Assembly: GCF_004354045.1 (NCBI RefSeq)
Contig: NZ_SMRT01000005.1
Coordinates: 196,513 to 260,512, forward strand
Source: Paenibacillus piri
Lineage (GTDB): Bacteria > Bacillota > Bacilli > Paenibacillales > NBRC-103111
Length of the DNA: 64,000 bases
Direction of reading: 5' to 3'
Below, piece by piece: positions 1 through 11,294 of the stretch. Made by a program: the position numbers and the translations under genes. The notes below the pieces were generated by a model. The model saw only the letters and a list, made by a program, of their open reading frames with translations. It searched no databases and was not told where the DNA came from. Every line of letters starts with the position of its first letter. Position 1 is the stretch's first letter.

Positions 1-182
1 TTCATGCCGACTGGATTTTGAAAACAAAGCAAAAACTAAATCAGATTTACGTGGAGCGTACCGGTCAGCCGCTTGAGAAAATTGAGCGCGACACGGACCG
101 CGACAACTTTATGAGCGCAGATGAAGCCAAACAATATGGGCTTATTGATGCAGTTATCACTCGTAATGAACTGAATGTATAA
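1..182 (+). CDS. clpP: ATP-dependent Clp protease proteolytic subunit ClpP (C-terminal fragment)
   Basis: The window opens inside this gene. Reading from base 3 gives about 59 residues ending at TAA 180-182. They match the ClpP C-terminus: an [20 protein letters not shown] helix, then a segment like [18 protein letters not shown]. This part forms the inter-subunit handle of the tetradecameric serine protease; the catalytic Ser and His lie upstream, outside the window. clpX starts 11 bp downstream, so the peptidase and its unfoldase are adjacent here, whereas in Bacillus subtilis clpP lies elsewhere. Any CtsR operator would be upstream and cannot be seen. Confidence 0.95.
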   Translation, partial: HADWILKTKQKLNQIYVERTGQPLEKIERDTDRDNFMSADEAKQYGLIDAVITRNELNV

Positions 183-193
183 GGAGTGATCCC

Positions 194-1459
194 ATGTTTA
201 AATTTAACGATGAAAAAGGTCAGCTCAAATGCTCCTTTTGCGGAAAATCGCAGGAACAAGTCCGCAAGCTGGTTGCCGGACCGGGTGTTTATATTTGCGA
301 TGAATGCATAGAGCTATGTACGGAAATCGTCGAGGAAGAGTTGGGTCACGAGGAAGAACTCGATCTCAAGGACGTTCCGAAGCCGAAAGAAATCCGCAAT
401 ATTTTGGATCAGTACGTCATTGGTCAGGATCAAGCGAAAAAATCGCTATCCGTAGCGGTTTATAATCACTATAAACGGATTAACTCCCAGCAAGCCAAGA
501 TGGAGGACGTTGAGCTTCAAAAGAGCAACATCGTGCTCCTGGGCCCTACGGGCAGCGGTAAAACGCTGCTGGCTCAAACGTTGGCCAAAATTTTGAACGT
601 TCCGTTCGCGATTGCAGACGCCACTTCATTGACCGAAGCAGGCTACGTAGGCGAAGATGTGGAAAACATTTTGCTGAAGCTGATCCAGGCCGCCGATTAT
701 GATGTGGAAAAAGCGGAGCGCGGAATTATTTATATCGACGAAATCGATAAGGTAGCCCGCAAATCCGAAAACCCGTCCATTACGCGCGACGTTTCCGGCG
801 AAGGCGTGCAGCAGGCGCTGCTGAAAATTTTGGAAGGAACGGTTGCATCCGTGCCGCCGCAAGGCGGGCGCAAGCATCCGCATCAGGAATTCATCCAAAT
901 CGATACGACTAATATCTTGTTCATTTGCGGCGGCGCCTTTGACGGCCTGGAGCAAATCATCAAGCGCAGAATCGGCAAAAAAGTGATCGGCTTCGGCACG
1001 GACGGCTTGAAGGCCGATCTGAAGCCGGGCGAATACTTGACCATGGTGCTTCCCGAAGATTTGCTTAAATTCGGCTTAATTCCGGAGTTCGTCGGACGTC
1101 TTCCGGTCATTTCCACCCTCGAGCCATTGGACGAAGCAGCTTTGGTACGCATCTTGACGGAGCCTAAAAACGCTCTTGTAAAGCAGTACCAGAAAATGCT
1201 TGAAATGGATAACGTTACGCTTGAATTCAACCAGGAAGCACTGGATGAAATTGCCCGCGAGGCGATCAAGCGCAATACCGGCGCCCGCGGCTTGCGCGCG
1301 ATCATTGAAAGCATTATGCTCGAAGTGATGTACGAAGCGCCGTCCCGGACCGAAGTGTCCACCTGCGTCGTAACCAAGGAGGCGGTTCAAGCCAAGATCG
1401 CTCCCGAAATTACGGCGAAAGACGAAAAAGCGGTGAAGAAAAAAGAAGAGAGCGCCTAA
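194..1459 (+). CDS. clpX: ATP-dependent Clp protease ATP-binding subunit ClpX
   Basis: ClpX is the hexameric AAA+ unfoldase that feeds substrates to ClpP in the cytoplasm. The 421 residues match the usual length. Visible parts, in order: an N-terminal zinc-binding domain with Cys13, Cys16, Cys35 and Cys38; Walker A GPTGSGKT near residue 117; the GYVGED pore loop; Walker B IIYIDEID; the RKH substrate loop ([10 protein letters not shown]); and the IGF loop (KKVIGFGTD) that docks on ClpP. A strong Shine-Dalgarno, AAGGAG, lies 7 bases before the ATG, directly after the clpP stop, which implies co-transcription. The C-terminal tail is Lys/Glu-rich, as in relatives. Confidence 0.98.
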   Translation: MFKFNDEKGQLKCSFCGKSQEQVRKLVAGPGVYICDECIELCTEIVEEELGHEEELDLKDVPKPKEIRNILDQYVIGQDQAKKSLSVAVYNHYKRINSQQAKMEDVELQKSNIVLLGPTGSGKTLLAQTLAKILNVPFAIADATSLTEAGYVGEDVENILLKLIQAADYDVEKAERGIIYIDEIDKVARKSENPSITRDVSGEGVQQALLKILEGTVASVPPQGGRKHPHQEFIQIDTTNILFICGGAFDGLEQIIKRRIGKKVIGFGTDGLKADLKPGEYLTMVLPEDLLKFGLIPEFVGRLPVISTLEPLDEAALVRILTEPKNALVKQYQKMLEMDNVTLEFNQEALDEIAREAIKRNTGARGLRAIIESIMLEVMYEAPSRTEVSTCVVTKEAVQAKIAPEITAKDEKAVKKKEESA

Positions 1460-1493
1460 GCTCCAGCATTCATTAAACCAGAGCAGCCTCCAA

Positions 1494-1526
1494 TCCGATG
1501 TAAAGTCCATGCGGCTTTATATCGGA
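1494..1526 (+). other. Hairpin in the clpX-ispG spacer
   Basis: TCCGAT-g-TAAAG (1494-1505) pairs with CTTTA-t-ATCGGA (1515-1526), an 11-bp interrupted stem with a 9-base loop. No T-run follows, so it is not a classical intrinsic terminator. It lies just 5' of the ispG start region and of the GGAGG at 1529-1533, so an effect on ispG translation or mRNA stability is possible. That role is inference. Confidence 0.45.
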
Positions 1527-1563
1527 GCGGAGGATGTTTGGTATCATGGGAGAGATTGAACCT

Positions 1564-2676
1564 ATGTTTCACAGAACGGAAACTATTCCCGTGAAAGTCG
1601 GGAATTTGACGATCGGCGGCAGCAACGAGGTCATCATGCAGAGCATGTGCACAACGAAAACGGCCGATGTAAAAGCGACCGTTGCGGAAATACGCCGTTT
1701 GGAGGAAGCGGGCTGTCAAATCGTCCGTGTGACCGTCAATAACAAGGAAGCGGCCGAAGCGATTAAAGAGATCAAGAAGCAGATTAACATCCCGCTTGTC
1801 GCGGACATTCATTTCGATTACAGATTGGCGCTGCTGGCGATTGAGAACGGCATCGACAAGGTGCGGATTAATCCGGGCAATATCGGACGCCGCGAAAAAG
1901 TCGAGGCCGTCGTTAAGGCGTGCAAAGAGCGCGGCATCCCGATCCGCATCGGAGTGAACGCGGGCTCGCTGGAAAATCATTTGTTGGAAAAATACGGTTA
2001 TCCAACTCCGGACGCGATGGTCGAAAGCGCCCTGTACCATATCGGGATATTGGAGGAGCTCGATTTCCGTGATATTATCGTCTCTCTCAAAGCATCCGAT
2101 GTTCCTATGGCCATCGCCGCTTATACGAAGGCCGCGCAGTCGTTCCGTTACCCGCTCCATTTGGGCATAACCGAGGCCGGCACGCTGTTCTCGGGCTCGG
2201 TGAAAAGCTCGGCCGGCATCGGCGCTCTGCTCAGCATGGGACTGGGTTCAACGGTTCGCATCTCGTTAAGCGCAGACCCGGTCGAGGAGATCAAGGTCGC
2301 ACGCGAGCTGTTAAAAACGTTCGGCCTTATTACGAACGCCGCCACATTGGTGTCCTGCCCGACATGCGGACGTCTGGATATCGACTTGTTTTCGATCGCC
2401 AACGAGGTGGAGGCGTACATCTCCAAAATCAAGGTGCCGATTAAAGTTTCCGTTCTGGGATGTGCCGTGAACGGGCCGGGTGAAGCGAGGGAAGCCGATA
2501 TCGGGATTGCCGGCGCGCGCGGCGAAGGCATGCTGTTCCGGTACGGAGAAATGATCCGCAAAGTGCCGGAGGCCGAATTGTTGGCCGAGCTGAAAAAAGA
2601 AATTGACGTGATCGTGGAGCATTATGCCCGCACCGGGGAAATACCCGGCCGCAAGCAGCATGCGCCGCAGGCTTAA
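1564..2676 (+). CDS. ispG: 4-hydroxy-3-methylbut-2-en-1-yl diphosphate synthase IspG
   Basis: IspG (GcpE) catalyses the penultimate MEP-pathway step, reductive opening of methylerythritol cyclodiphosphate to HMBPP, using a 4Fe-4S cluster. The 370-residue product has the N-terminal TIM barrel ([28 protein letters not shown]) and the C-terminal cluster domain, with Cys ligands in SCPTCGR and [11 protein letters not shown]. In-frame ATGs lie at 1534, 1546 and 1564. I prefer 1564 because GGGAGAG lies 9 bases upstream and the product then begins [13 protein letters not shown], which aligns with known IspG N-termini. It stands alone between clpX and a terminator. Confidence 0.96.
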   Translation: MFHRTETIPVKVGNLTIGGSNEVIMQSMCTTKTADVKATVAEIRRLEEAGCQIVRVTVNNKEAAEAIKEIKKQINIPLVADIHFDYRLALLAIENGIDKVRINPGNIGRREKVEAVVKACKERGIPIRIGVNAGSLENHLLEKYGYPTPDAMVESALYHIGILEELDFRDIIVSLKASDVPMAIAAYTKAAQSFRYPLHLGITEAGTLFSGSVKSSAGIGALLSMGLGSTVRISLSADPVEEIKVARELLKTFGLITNAATLVSCPTCGRLDIDLFSIANEVEAYISKIKVPIKVSVLGCAVNGPGEAREADIGIAGARGEGMLFRYGEMIRKVPEAELLAELKKEIDVIVEHYARTGEIPGRKQHAPQA

Positions 2677-2720
2677 AGCTGTAAATCAATAAGCAGGGGC
2701 TATCCCAAAAGGAATATGCA

Positions 2721-2767
2721 AGCCGCCTCCAAAACCACTATAGAAGTGGGGATGGAAGCGGCTTTTT
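2721..2767 (+). terminator. Intrinsic terminator after ispG
   Basis: An AGCCGC-n-TCC arm pairs with GGA-n-GCGGCT, with an inner CCACT/AGTGG stem, followed by TTTTT. It ends the ispG transcript. The bases just before it (2696-2713, GGGGCTATCCCAAAAGG) resemble one end of repeat family R4 and may be a remnant. Apart from this hairpin and the R1 copy at 2898-3006 I see nothing else in 2768-3170. Confidence 0.8.
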
Positions 2768-2897
2768 ACATGCAATCGAAGACCGGCTGATAAAAAGAGA
2801 GGTAGCAGAAGACACAAAAGTAGAACAGTAAGAGGGCATGGATGTGGGGTGGAAAGTTTATGGGCCGTCTTTGAAGTCGTGTTCCCCCTGCCTAGTC

Positions 2898-3006
2898 TAT
2901 TTATATGTTTTCAGCGGAGCTGAAAAATTCTGATATTGCAAGAAAAGCTACATCAAAAACACGAATGTATCTTCATCGAAAGGGCTTCGGTCAGAAGCTT
3001 TTCTTA
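2898..3006 (-). repeat. R1 repeat, inverted single copy
   Basis: On the minus strand this matches the 118-bp unit of the array at 10923-11276 almost throughout. It carries the same GCTTTTCTT/AAGAAAAGC arms, the CCGAAGCCCTTTCG hairpin, the TACATTCGTG stretch and the TTCAGC-tcc-GCTGAA hairpin. It lacks the last bases of the outer AATATCAGAATT arm. It is isolated and intergenic, 222 bp downstream of ispG. Confidence 0.85.
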
Positions 3007-3170
3007 TTGCCAGGAAATGATTCACAGCCAATTTCTGCGAAATCAGGGATGGTTCATGCATAGCTTTTCCATGACTGGAGACTAATAACAAAGATACCCG
3101 CTTTGCTCAATGCACCGCTAGAAGCTTATTTAACAAATTTCTCAAAGTCGGGTGAACTGCAAGCGGCGAA

Positions 3171-3187
3171 GGCGGAACCGTTCCGCC
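3171..3187. promoter_or_regulatory. Palindrome upstream of the polysaccharide deacetylase gene
   Basis: GGCGGAAC-C-GTTCCGCC is a perfect 8-bp inverted repeat around one base. It lies 36 bp before the deacetylase ATG and just upstream of its AGGAGG Shine-Dalgarno. It could be an operator or a small mRNA hairpin. The sequence gives no basis for choosing. Confidence 0.3.
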
Positions 3188-3222
3188 GAGCTTCTCATTG
3201 AAAACAATCAGGAGGCTACAAC

Positions 3223-3993
3223 ATGAAACGTTATGCAAAAAGATGGGCATTGGTAATGATGTCCATGAGCTTGATCGCCGCAGCCTGCTGGACGGCATGG
3301 GCGGAGGAGGGTGCACAACTGCCCGCCAAAAAACTCGCGATCGTTATTGACGATTTCGGCAACGACATGCTCGGCACGAAAGATATGCTGGAGCTGCCTG
3401 TCCCGATTACAGTCGCCGTCATGCCTTTTTTGCCGACGACGCGGCGTGATGCCGAATGGGCCCATAAAATGGGGCATGACGTTATCGTTCATATGCCGAT
3501 GGAGCCGGTGCACGGCAAGAAAAGCTGGCTTGGCCCGGGCGCCCTCACCACCGATTTGTCCGATGATGAAATTCGGAAACGGGTGTTGGCCGCGATCGAC
3601 GAGGTGCCATATGCAATCGGCATGAATAACCATATGGGCTCCAAAGTAACGGCGGATAAACGGGCGATGCGGATCGTGCTCCAGGTATGCAAGGAGAAAA
3701 ACCTGATCTATCTAGACAGCAAGACGACGCACAAAAGCGTGGTCAAGCCGCTGGCGAAGGAGATGGGCGTCAAATTGGTGGAAAACGACATTTTCATGGA
3801 CGATGTTTATACCCGCGGACATATTGCCAAGCAGGCGGCCAGAGTGCAGAAGCATGTAAAAGAAAACGACGCGACTGTTGTCATCGGCCACGTCGGTCCT
3901 CCGGGCAAGCATACGTCAGCCGTGCTGAAGGAATCGATTCCGGCGTTAAAACAGCTTGCGCAATTTGTTAAAGTATCTGAAATAGCTCCCTGA
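3223..3993 (+). CDS. Divergent polysaccharide deacetylase family protein (YibQ/DUF610-like), exported
   Basis: The 256-residue protein has a signal peptide (charged MKRYAKRWA, then a hydrophobic core to about residue 27, cleavage near AWA-EE). Its mature domain belongs to the divergent polysaccharide deacetylase fold. Supporting motifs are AIVIDDFGND (metal-binding Asp pair), HMPMEP, GMNNHMGS and VIGHVGPPGKH. Such proteins are envelope-associated. Their substrate in Bacillales is not established, so I give no reaction. The start has AGGAGG 9 bases upstream. The last 48 bp overlap the convergent cwlD end, so neither gene can have a terminator between them. Confidence 0.85.
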   Translation: MKRYAKRWALVMMSMSLIAAACWTAWAEEGAQLPAKKLAIVIDDFGNDMLGTKDMLELPVPITVAVMPFLPTTRRDAEWAHKMGHDVIVHMPMEPVHGKKSWLGPGALTTDLSDDEIRKRVLAAIDEVPYAIGMNNHMGSKVTADKRAMRIVLQVCKEKNLIYLDSKTTHKSVVKPLAKEMGVKLVENDIFMDDVYTRGHIAKQAARVQKHVKENDATVVIGHVGPPGKHTSAVLKESIPALKQLAQFVKVSEIAP

Positions 3994-4725
3994 GCTTTCC
4001 TTTTTTTTCATGGAGCCGGTGCTTTCCAGATAGGCGGATACCCCTTTTACAATCGCCTCGGCCAATTGCTTTTGTTTTTCCGGCTGCATCATTTGATCCC
4101 GGTCGGCCTGATTGGAAATGAAACCCATCTCCACAATGACGGCCGGAACTTTGACATGTTTAAGCAAGTAATAAGGCTTGCCGTACACCGCCTCGGTCGA
4201 CGTGCCGTACAGTTCGTTTAACGAACGTTGGATGTGCTCGGCAAGCTGCTTGCTGGAGTCCGTATTTTGAAACAGCACGAGCGGACCGCGCTTTGAGCTT
4301 TTGCCGGACCAGTTGACGTGCAGGCTGATCATCGCCTTTGGGCGAATCTCGTTGGCGAGATGGCTCCGCTGGGCCAAGTCTTTAAGATGGCGCGAGCGGA
4401 TTCGAAGCCATCGGTTTTCCTCGCTGAGCGCGTAATCATCCAATCGGTTGACCATCGCCGTCAAACCTTTTTCCTTCAACAGCTTATAAGTTATCTGAGC
4501 CATTTTCAGATTGATATCCTTTTCCAGAATATTGCCGTGCAATGTGCCGCTGTCAACGCCGCCGTGGCCGACATCGATAAGGACGTCGATATCGGATACG
4601 ATAGGATTTTTGATAAACGGATAAGATGCGTCCGTCTTTTTGGCGGTTGCCGTATGAGGAACGGGATAAAAGAGCAACGAACCGATCAATACGATCGACA
4701 GCATGAACTTCGTCATTCGGCGCAT
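3946..4725 (-). CDS. cwlD: N-acetylmuramoyl-L-alanine amidase CwlD (spore cortex maturation)
   Basis: This is an Amidase_3 zinc hydrolase of about 259 residues with an N-terminal signal or anchor segment (SIVLIGSLLFYPV). Motifs: IDVGHGGVDSG (first zinc His), a Glu in NILEKDIN, ISLHVN (third ligand) and VIVEMGFISN (catalytic Glu). CwlD strips peptides from muramic acid in the forespore so that muramic-delta-lactam can form in cortex. The start at 4725 was chosen because GGAGG lies 9 bases before it. The convergent deacetylase-type neighbour is notable because cortex delta-lactam formation also needs a deacetylase (PdaA). A functional link is inference, and this neighbour is not of the PdaA type. 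Confidence 0.88.
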   Translation of the reverse strand: MRRMTKFMLSIVLIGSLLFYPVPHTATAKKTDASYPFIKNPIVSDIDVLIDVGHGGVDSGTLHGNILEKDINLKMAQITYKLLKEKGLTAMVNRLDDYALSEENRWLRIRSRHLKDLAQRSHLANEIRPKAMISLHVNWSGKSSKRGPLVLFQNTDSSKQLAEHIQRSLNELYGTSTEAVYGKPYYLLKHVKVPAVIVEMGFISNQADRDQMMQPEKQKQLAEAIVKGVSAYLESTGSMKKKESSGSYFRYFNKLRKLF

Positions 4726-4949
4726 GAGCATATTCCTCCGATCAAAATGGTTTACTGTAATATCGTTCTCCCTTGCCTTGATCTCATTCATGCTTGAAAA
4801 CTTTCTCATCAGGGGATTAATCCAGCCATAAGAGGGGAATACTACCAAGAGGCGACTATTTGGAATTGTCGGCCATGGTTTGTTCTACATTGCTTCAATT
4901 CCAGCTTGGGAAAATCGTTTTCTTGCAAAAATGTTTAGGAGGTCCCCTT

Positions 4950-6650
4950 ATGAATATCAGTGTGATTCTGATGATTATCCAGTTGTTTTTCGCCATTGTA
5001 ATCGGGTTGTATTTTTGGAATTTACTGCGCAATCAGCAGTCCAATCGAACGGCCGTTGATAAAGAATCGAAAAAGGAGCTGGAAAAGCTTAGAAAGCTTC
5101 GCTCCATTTCTTTAAATAAGCCATTGGCTGAAAAGACGAGACCTACCGCGATGACCGATATCGTCGGGCAAAAGGAAGGGCTGCGCGCCCTTAAAGCTTC
5201 GCTTTGCGGCTCGAACCCGCAGCATGTCATCATTTACGGCCCTCCCGGCGTCGGGAAGACGGCCGCAGCCCGTGTCGTGCTGGAGGAGGCCAAGAAAAAT
5301 ACGGACTCGCCGTTCAGACAGGACGCCAAATTTACCGAGGTGGATGCGACGACGGCACGCTTTGACGAACGCGGGATTGCCGATCCGCTGATCGGCTCGG
5401 TGCACGATCCTATTTACCAAGGCGCGGGAGCTATGGGCGTCGCCGGCATTCCGCAGCCGAAAGCCGGAGCCGTGACGAAAGCGCACGGTGGGATTTTATT
5501 TATCGACGAAATCGGTGAATTGCATCCGCATCAAATGAATAAATTATTAAAGGTGTTGGAGGATCGCAAAGTGTACCTGGAAAGCGCCTATTACAACTCG
5601 GAGGATACGAACATTCCGGGGTACATTCATGATATATTCCAAAACGGACTGCCCGCTGATTTCCGGCTGGTCGGCGCCACGACGCGCAATCCGAGCGAGC
5701 TGCCGCCGGCGATCCGCTCCCGCTGCATGGAAATTTTTTTCCGCCCGCTGCTGCCTGAAGAAATCGGTAAAATCGCGTTGAATGCATTGAAAAAAATTGG
5801 ACTGCCCGACAATCCGGCAGCCGTCGAGGTCGTCAAACGGCATGCCACCAACGGCCGCGAAGCCGTCAATATTATTCAATTGGCCGCGGGAATGGCTTTG
5901 ACGGACGGACGTCATGAAATATTGGCCGCCGATGTCGAGTGGGTAGTCAACAGCTCGCAAATTCCGCCGCGGCCCGACCGCAAGATCGGCTCGAAGCCGG
6001 AGGTCGGATTTGTCAACGGGTTAGCCGTTTACGGACCGAATCTGGGAACGATGCTGGAAATCGAAGTAACGGCGATCCCTGCCGTACAAGCCGGAGCGGG
6101 CAAATTTACGATTACCGGTGTGGTTGACGAGGAAGAGATGGGCGGGGGCTCCCGAACGATCCGCAGAAAAAGCATGGCCAGAGGCTCTGTGGAAAATGTG
6201 CTGACCGTACTGCGGCGGCTGGGCATTAATCCGTATAACTATGACCTGCACATCAATTTTCCTGGCGGAACGCCGATTGACGGACCGTCGGCCGGCGTGT
6301 CGATGGCAACGGCGATCGCCTCGGCGATCCAGCAAATTCCGGTCGACAATCACATTGCAATGACCGGCGAAGTGGGCATCCACGGTAAAGTGAAGCCGGT
6401 CGGCGGCGTTGTCGCCAAGGTGGAGGCGGCTTTTCAGGCCGGGGCGACAAAGGTCATTATCCCGAAGGAAAACTGGCAGGAAATATTCAACGGCTTGAAC
6501 GGTCTCGAGGTCATTCCGGTCGAATCCGTGGAAGAAGTGCTGTTTCATGCGCTGGGTATCGAATTTACGGTTTCCGAAACGCCGGCGGTGCAGCCTGAGA
6601 TGATGCAGCCGGCTTCAATTACCGTCCTGCACGCCGACGGGCTGGAGTAA
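4950..6650 (+). CDS. lonB: ATP-dependent protease LonB
   Basis: LonB is a membrane-anchored Lon-family protease associated with the forespore in Bacillus. The 566 residues begin with a transmembrane helix (VILMIIQLFFAIVIGLYFW, about 5-23). Next comes an AAA+ module with Walker [13 protein letters not shown] and Walker B ILFIDEIGE. The C-terminal Lon protease domain has the catalytic Ser in DGPSAGVSMATA and the Lys in the GKVKPVGGVVAK stretch. The long N-terminal domain of LonA is absent, as expected for LonB. AGGAGG precedes the ATG by 7 bases. It lies tandem to lonA, separated by 342 bp containing a terminator. Confidence 0.95.
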   Translation: MNISVILMIIQLFFAIVIGLYFWNLLRNQQSNRTAVDKESKKELEKLRKLRSISLNKPLAEKTRPTAMTDIVGQKEGLRALKASLCGSNPQHVIIYGPPGVGKTAAARVVLEEAKKNTDSPFRQDAKFTEVDATTARFDERGIADPLIGSVHDPIYQGAGAMGVAGIPQPKAGAVTKAHGGILFIDEIGELHPHQMNKLLKVLEDRKVYLESAYYNSEDTNIPGYIHDIFQNGLPADFRLVGATTRNPSELPPAIRSRCMEIFFRPLLPEEIGKIALNALKKIGLPDNPAAVEVVKRHATNGREAVNIIQLAAGMALTDGRHEILAADVEWVVNSSQIPPRPDRKIGSKPEVGFVNGLAVYGPNLGTMLEIEVTAIPAVQAGAGKFTITGVVDEEEMGGGSRTIRRKSMARGSVENVLTVLRRLGINPYNYDLHINFPGGTPIDGPSAGVSMATAIASAIQQIPVDNHIAMTGEVGIHGKVKPVGGVVAKVEAAFQAGATKVIIPKENWQEIFNGLNGLEVIPVESVEEVLFHALGIEFTVSETPAVQPEMMQPASITVLHADGLE

Positions 6651-6675
6651 TCGGCCCGGCGGCGCTCCTTTGATC

Positions 6676-6736
6676 AAAGCCTCCCAAAAGAGCCGAAGTA
6701 CGCCATCGCGGTTTGCTTCCCTTTTGGGGGGGCTTT
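6676..6736 (+). terminator. Terminator after lonB, R4-like ends
   Basis: AAAGCC-TCCCAAAAG (6676-6690) pairs with CTTTTGGG-n-GGCTTT (6721-6736) in a long stem. This should terminate lonB transcripts. The arms closely resemble the terminal inverted repeats of family R4 (CTCCCCCAAAAGT...ACTTTTGGGGGAC), so this may be a short R4 member acting as a terminator. The rest of 6737-6910 shows nothing clear. Confidence 0.6.
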
Positions 6737-6910
6737 GTCGGTTAAGGACGCGGAGGCCGGTTCGGGCGGTTGTACCGATTGGTGTTTTGAAATCAATTTT
6801 GATAAAATGTAAATGATCAACGATTGGGATTGTTTTCCGCGATGCCGCGCCACAGCGCGTCGAGTCGCTGTTTTTCAGGCAGCGCTCAGCGCAGCGGAAG
6901 CTTGAACAAT

Positions 6911-6974
6911 GACTTTGCGTCAAGCCAAAGTTAAGCCGATCGCTTACGAAGAAAACTTTGCTTCAGGCAAAGTT
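6911..6974 (+). promoter_or_regulatory. Paired hairpins abutting the lonA Shine-Dalgarno
   Basis: Two stem-loops lie in tandem: ACTTTG...CAAAGT (6912-6931) and AACTTTGC-ttcag-GCAAAGTT (6954-6974, 8 bp perfect). CTTAGGGGG, containing the Shine-Dalgarno, follows the second at once. The same plan, hairpin-spacer-hairpin-CTTAGGRGG, occurs before hemL (24436-24496). It could shape ribosome access or mRNA decay. The function is inferred. Confidence 0.5.
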
Positions 6975-6992
6975 CTTAGGGGGTGCTCCAGG

Positions 6993-9326
<2,334 letters not shown>

Positions 9327-9352
9327 CTACCCAAAGAAATGAGTGAAGCACG

Positions 9353-9970
9353 ATGAAGGTCAATCAAGCTGAATTTATAATCAGCGCGGTTGGTCCGAGT
9401 CAATACCCTCCCGACGCCTTGCCGGAAATTGCTCTGGCAGGGCGTTCGAATGTCGGGAAGTCGTCATTGATCAATCGGATGATCCAGCGCAAAAATCTGG
9501 CCAGAACGAGCTCCAAGCCCGGGAAGACCCAGCAGCTCAATTATTATAAAATCAATTCGGACTTATTTTTCGTCGATCTGCCGGGTTACGGGTATGCGCA
9601 GGTGTCCAAATCAAAGCGGGAAATTTGGGGCAAATTTATCGAAGAATATTTATTGCACCGTGAATATTTGCAGCTTGTGCTGCTTATAATCGATTTGAGG
9701 CATCCTCCTTCGAAGGACGATCAGGCCATGTACGATTGGCTCAAGCATAACGGCGTGCCGATGTGCGTCGTGACGACGAAAGCGGATAAGATTACAAAGG
9801 GCCAATGGCAGAAGCATGTCAAAATCGTCAGGGAAACGCTTGGAATGGGGAAGGAAGAACCATTGGTGCTTTTTTCATCCGAGCTGGGAGTCGGCAAAGA
9901 TGAGCTGTGGCAAACGATCGAGCGCGCGATTGGCCGGGAGGCCGGGCAGGAAAACGTTCAGCCGGGCTGA
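9353..9970 (+). CDS. engB: Ribosome biogenesis GTP-binding protein EngB (YsxC/YihA)
   Basis: This essential small GTPase helps assemble the 50S subunit. The 205-residue length is typical. G motifs are all present: G1 [10 protein letters not shown]2 region [12 protein letters not shown]3 DLPGYGYA, G4 TKADK and G5 FSSELGVG. The lonA-engB pair is conserved in Bacillus. The Shine-Dalgarno is modest (GAGTGAAG). The gene is followed by about 350 bp without a recognisable gene. Confidence 0.96.
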   Translation: MKVNQAEFIISAVGPSQYPPDALPEIALAGRSNVGKSSLINRMIQRKNLARTSSKPGKTQQLNYYKINSDLFFVDLPGYGYAQVSKSKREIWGKFIEEYLLHREYLQLVLLIIDLRHPPSKDDQAMYDWLKHNGVPMCVVTTKADKITKGQWQKHVKIVRETLGMGKEEPLVLFSSELGVGKDELWQTIERAIGREAGQENVQPG

Positions 9971-10318
9971 AGCGTCCTTCGACAAGCCGCATATACCGCG
10001 GCCGGGCGTTCGTTCATTCATGATTCAGCATAAAGATACACCACCCGTATCCGGAATAAAATCATATGCGGCGACCGCCGAATCGAAGGGGTGCGATCTT
10101 TTGCCTCTGGCAGGGATTTGCAGAACTTGGCGCGTGAAACAGAGGGATTTAAATGATATATTGAAATCTTCCAACGAAAAAGCGGTTTTTTCTAAAATAC
10201 AACGAAATTCAATGAATTGCCGGCAGGAATATTAAATATTTATGTAGTATAATGTATATAGCGAAAGATTGTAACAGCAAGTCTTCAAGGTTCGAAATTA
10301 AAGAATCGAGGGATTTTT
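9971..10318. other. Intergenic region after engB
   Basis: No convincing gene. The overlapping frames here have no Shine-Dalgarno and look like read-through of engB in another frame. A TATAAT at 10248-10253, followed by AT-rich sequence and GAGGG at 10309-10313, is a plausible -10 and ribosome site for the gene at 10319. I could not find a good -35 at 17 bp. Confidence 0.4.
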
Positions 10319-10906
10319 ATGGCAATAAGGTTAGCGACCGAATACGTCAAAACCTGCCTGCAACTGACGGAAGCCGAAATGGCCATGTTTATTCAAATGT
10401 TTGTCAACCATCAGGCGTCTCTTCAGGTAAGAGTGCTTGAGAACGGGAATCAGGAAGTCGTACTGCCGGACGATGCGGGGCAAGAAATAGTCCTTTCGTT
10501 CGAACGAAAGCTTGGCTTCTATATATGCCAAGGTTCCTGCCGGATTACGAATCGAAAATTGGTTGATTTGATGCGAAAAGCGGTTTCCTCCTTCAAAGGG
10601 AGCGCCGTCGTGCACCGTATTTATGCAGCTTACACCATGATATATGAATACGAGCGCGGAACGGTAGTCAAAATTATGGAAAGCAAGAACGGCAACGAAA
10701 AAGTCATTTATGAATATAAAGATACCGTCGGCCAATTGGAGCAGCTATTCCAGAACGATGCGGTCGAACGGGAAATTTCACGAATCAAGCTGACGATTAA
10801 TCAGCTGCTTGATTTAAGGAACGACCTCCAGGATGAAGCCGTTCGCGAACATATTGACGACCGTTTGCAGAAGCTGACACACGAGCTGTTCGTACTTGAA
10901 GCTTAA
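10319..10906 (+). CDS. Conserved-looking protein of unknown function
   Basis: The 195 residues form a soluble protein with no signal or membrane segment. I do not recognise a family with confidence. The first two thirds look globular, with alternating strands (IVLSFERKLGFYICQG, YTMIYEYERGTVVKIMES). The last 55 residues are helical and probably coiled coil (REISRIKLTINQLLDLRNDL to the end). Codon use resembles the neighbours, and CGAGGG lies just before the ATG, so it is likely a real gene. It stands alone between engB and the R1 array. Confidence 0.7.
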   Translation: MAIRLATEYVKTCLQLTEAEMAMFIQMFVNHQASLQVRVLENGNQEVVLPDDAGQEIVLSFERKLGFYICQGSCRITNRKLVDLMRKAVSSFKGSAVVHRIYAAYTMIYEYERGTVVKIMESKNGNEKVIYEYKDTVGQLEQLFQNDAVEREISRIKLTINQLLDLRNDLQDEAVREHIDDRLQKLTHELFVLEA

Positions 10907-10922
10907 GGCAAGGGGCCACTTC

Positions 10923-11276
10923 TATAAGAAAAGCTTCTGACCGAAGCCCTTTCGACGAAGATACATTCGTGCTTTAGCGGTTGCTTTTCTTGCAATATCA
11001 GAATTGTTCAGCTCCGCTGAAAACATGTAAATTCTGATATTATAAGAAAAGCTTCTGACCGAAGCCCTTTCGATGAAGATACATTCGTGTTTTAGATGTA
11101 GCTTTTCTTGCAATATCAGAATTGTTCAGCACCGCTGAAAACATGTAAATTCTGATATTATAAGAAAAGCTTCTGACCGAAGCCCTTTCGATGAAGATAC
11201 ATTCGTGTTTTAGATGTAGCTTTTCTTGCAATATCAGAATTGTTCAGCTCCGCTGAAAACATGTAAATTCTGATAT
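10923..11276 (+). repeat. R1 repeat array: three tandem 118-bp units
   Basis: Units start at 10923, 11041 and 11159 with an exact 118-bp period and only a few substitutions between units. Each unit has two palindromic modules. The first is AAGAAAAGC...GCTTTTCTT enclosing smaller hairpins (CGAAgccctTTCG, ACGAA-gataca-TTCGT). The second is AATATCAGAATT...AATTCTGATATT enclosing TTCAGC-tcc-GCTGAA. The short minus-strand reading frames in the array are by-products of the repeat, since the unit length is not a multiple of three. Other copies lie at 2898-3006 (inverted), 12177-12290 and, degraded, 30418-30465. Confidence 0.95.
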
Positions 11277-11294
11277 TATAAAAAAGCCTATATA

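Noticed and set aside
9816..10235. A 139-codon plus frame overlapping the engB 3' end
   Set aside because: It reads engB out of frame and then non-coding DNA. It has no ribosome site and its codon use is unlike the neighbours.
10211..10253. TTGCCG as the -35 for the unknown gene at 10319
   Set aside because: It is 25 bp from TATAAT, too far for sigma-A.
10922..11231. Short minus-strand reading frames of 63 and 117 codons over the R1 array
   Set aside because: They are created by the repeat itself. The 118-bp period is not a multiple of three, there is no ribosome site, and the products are near copies of each other.
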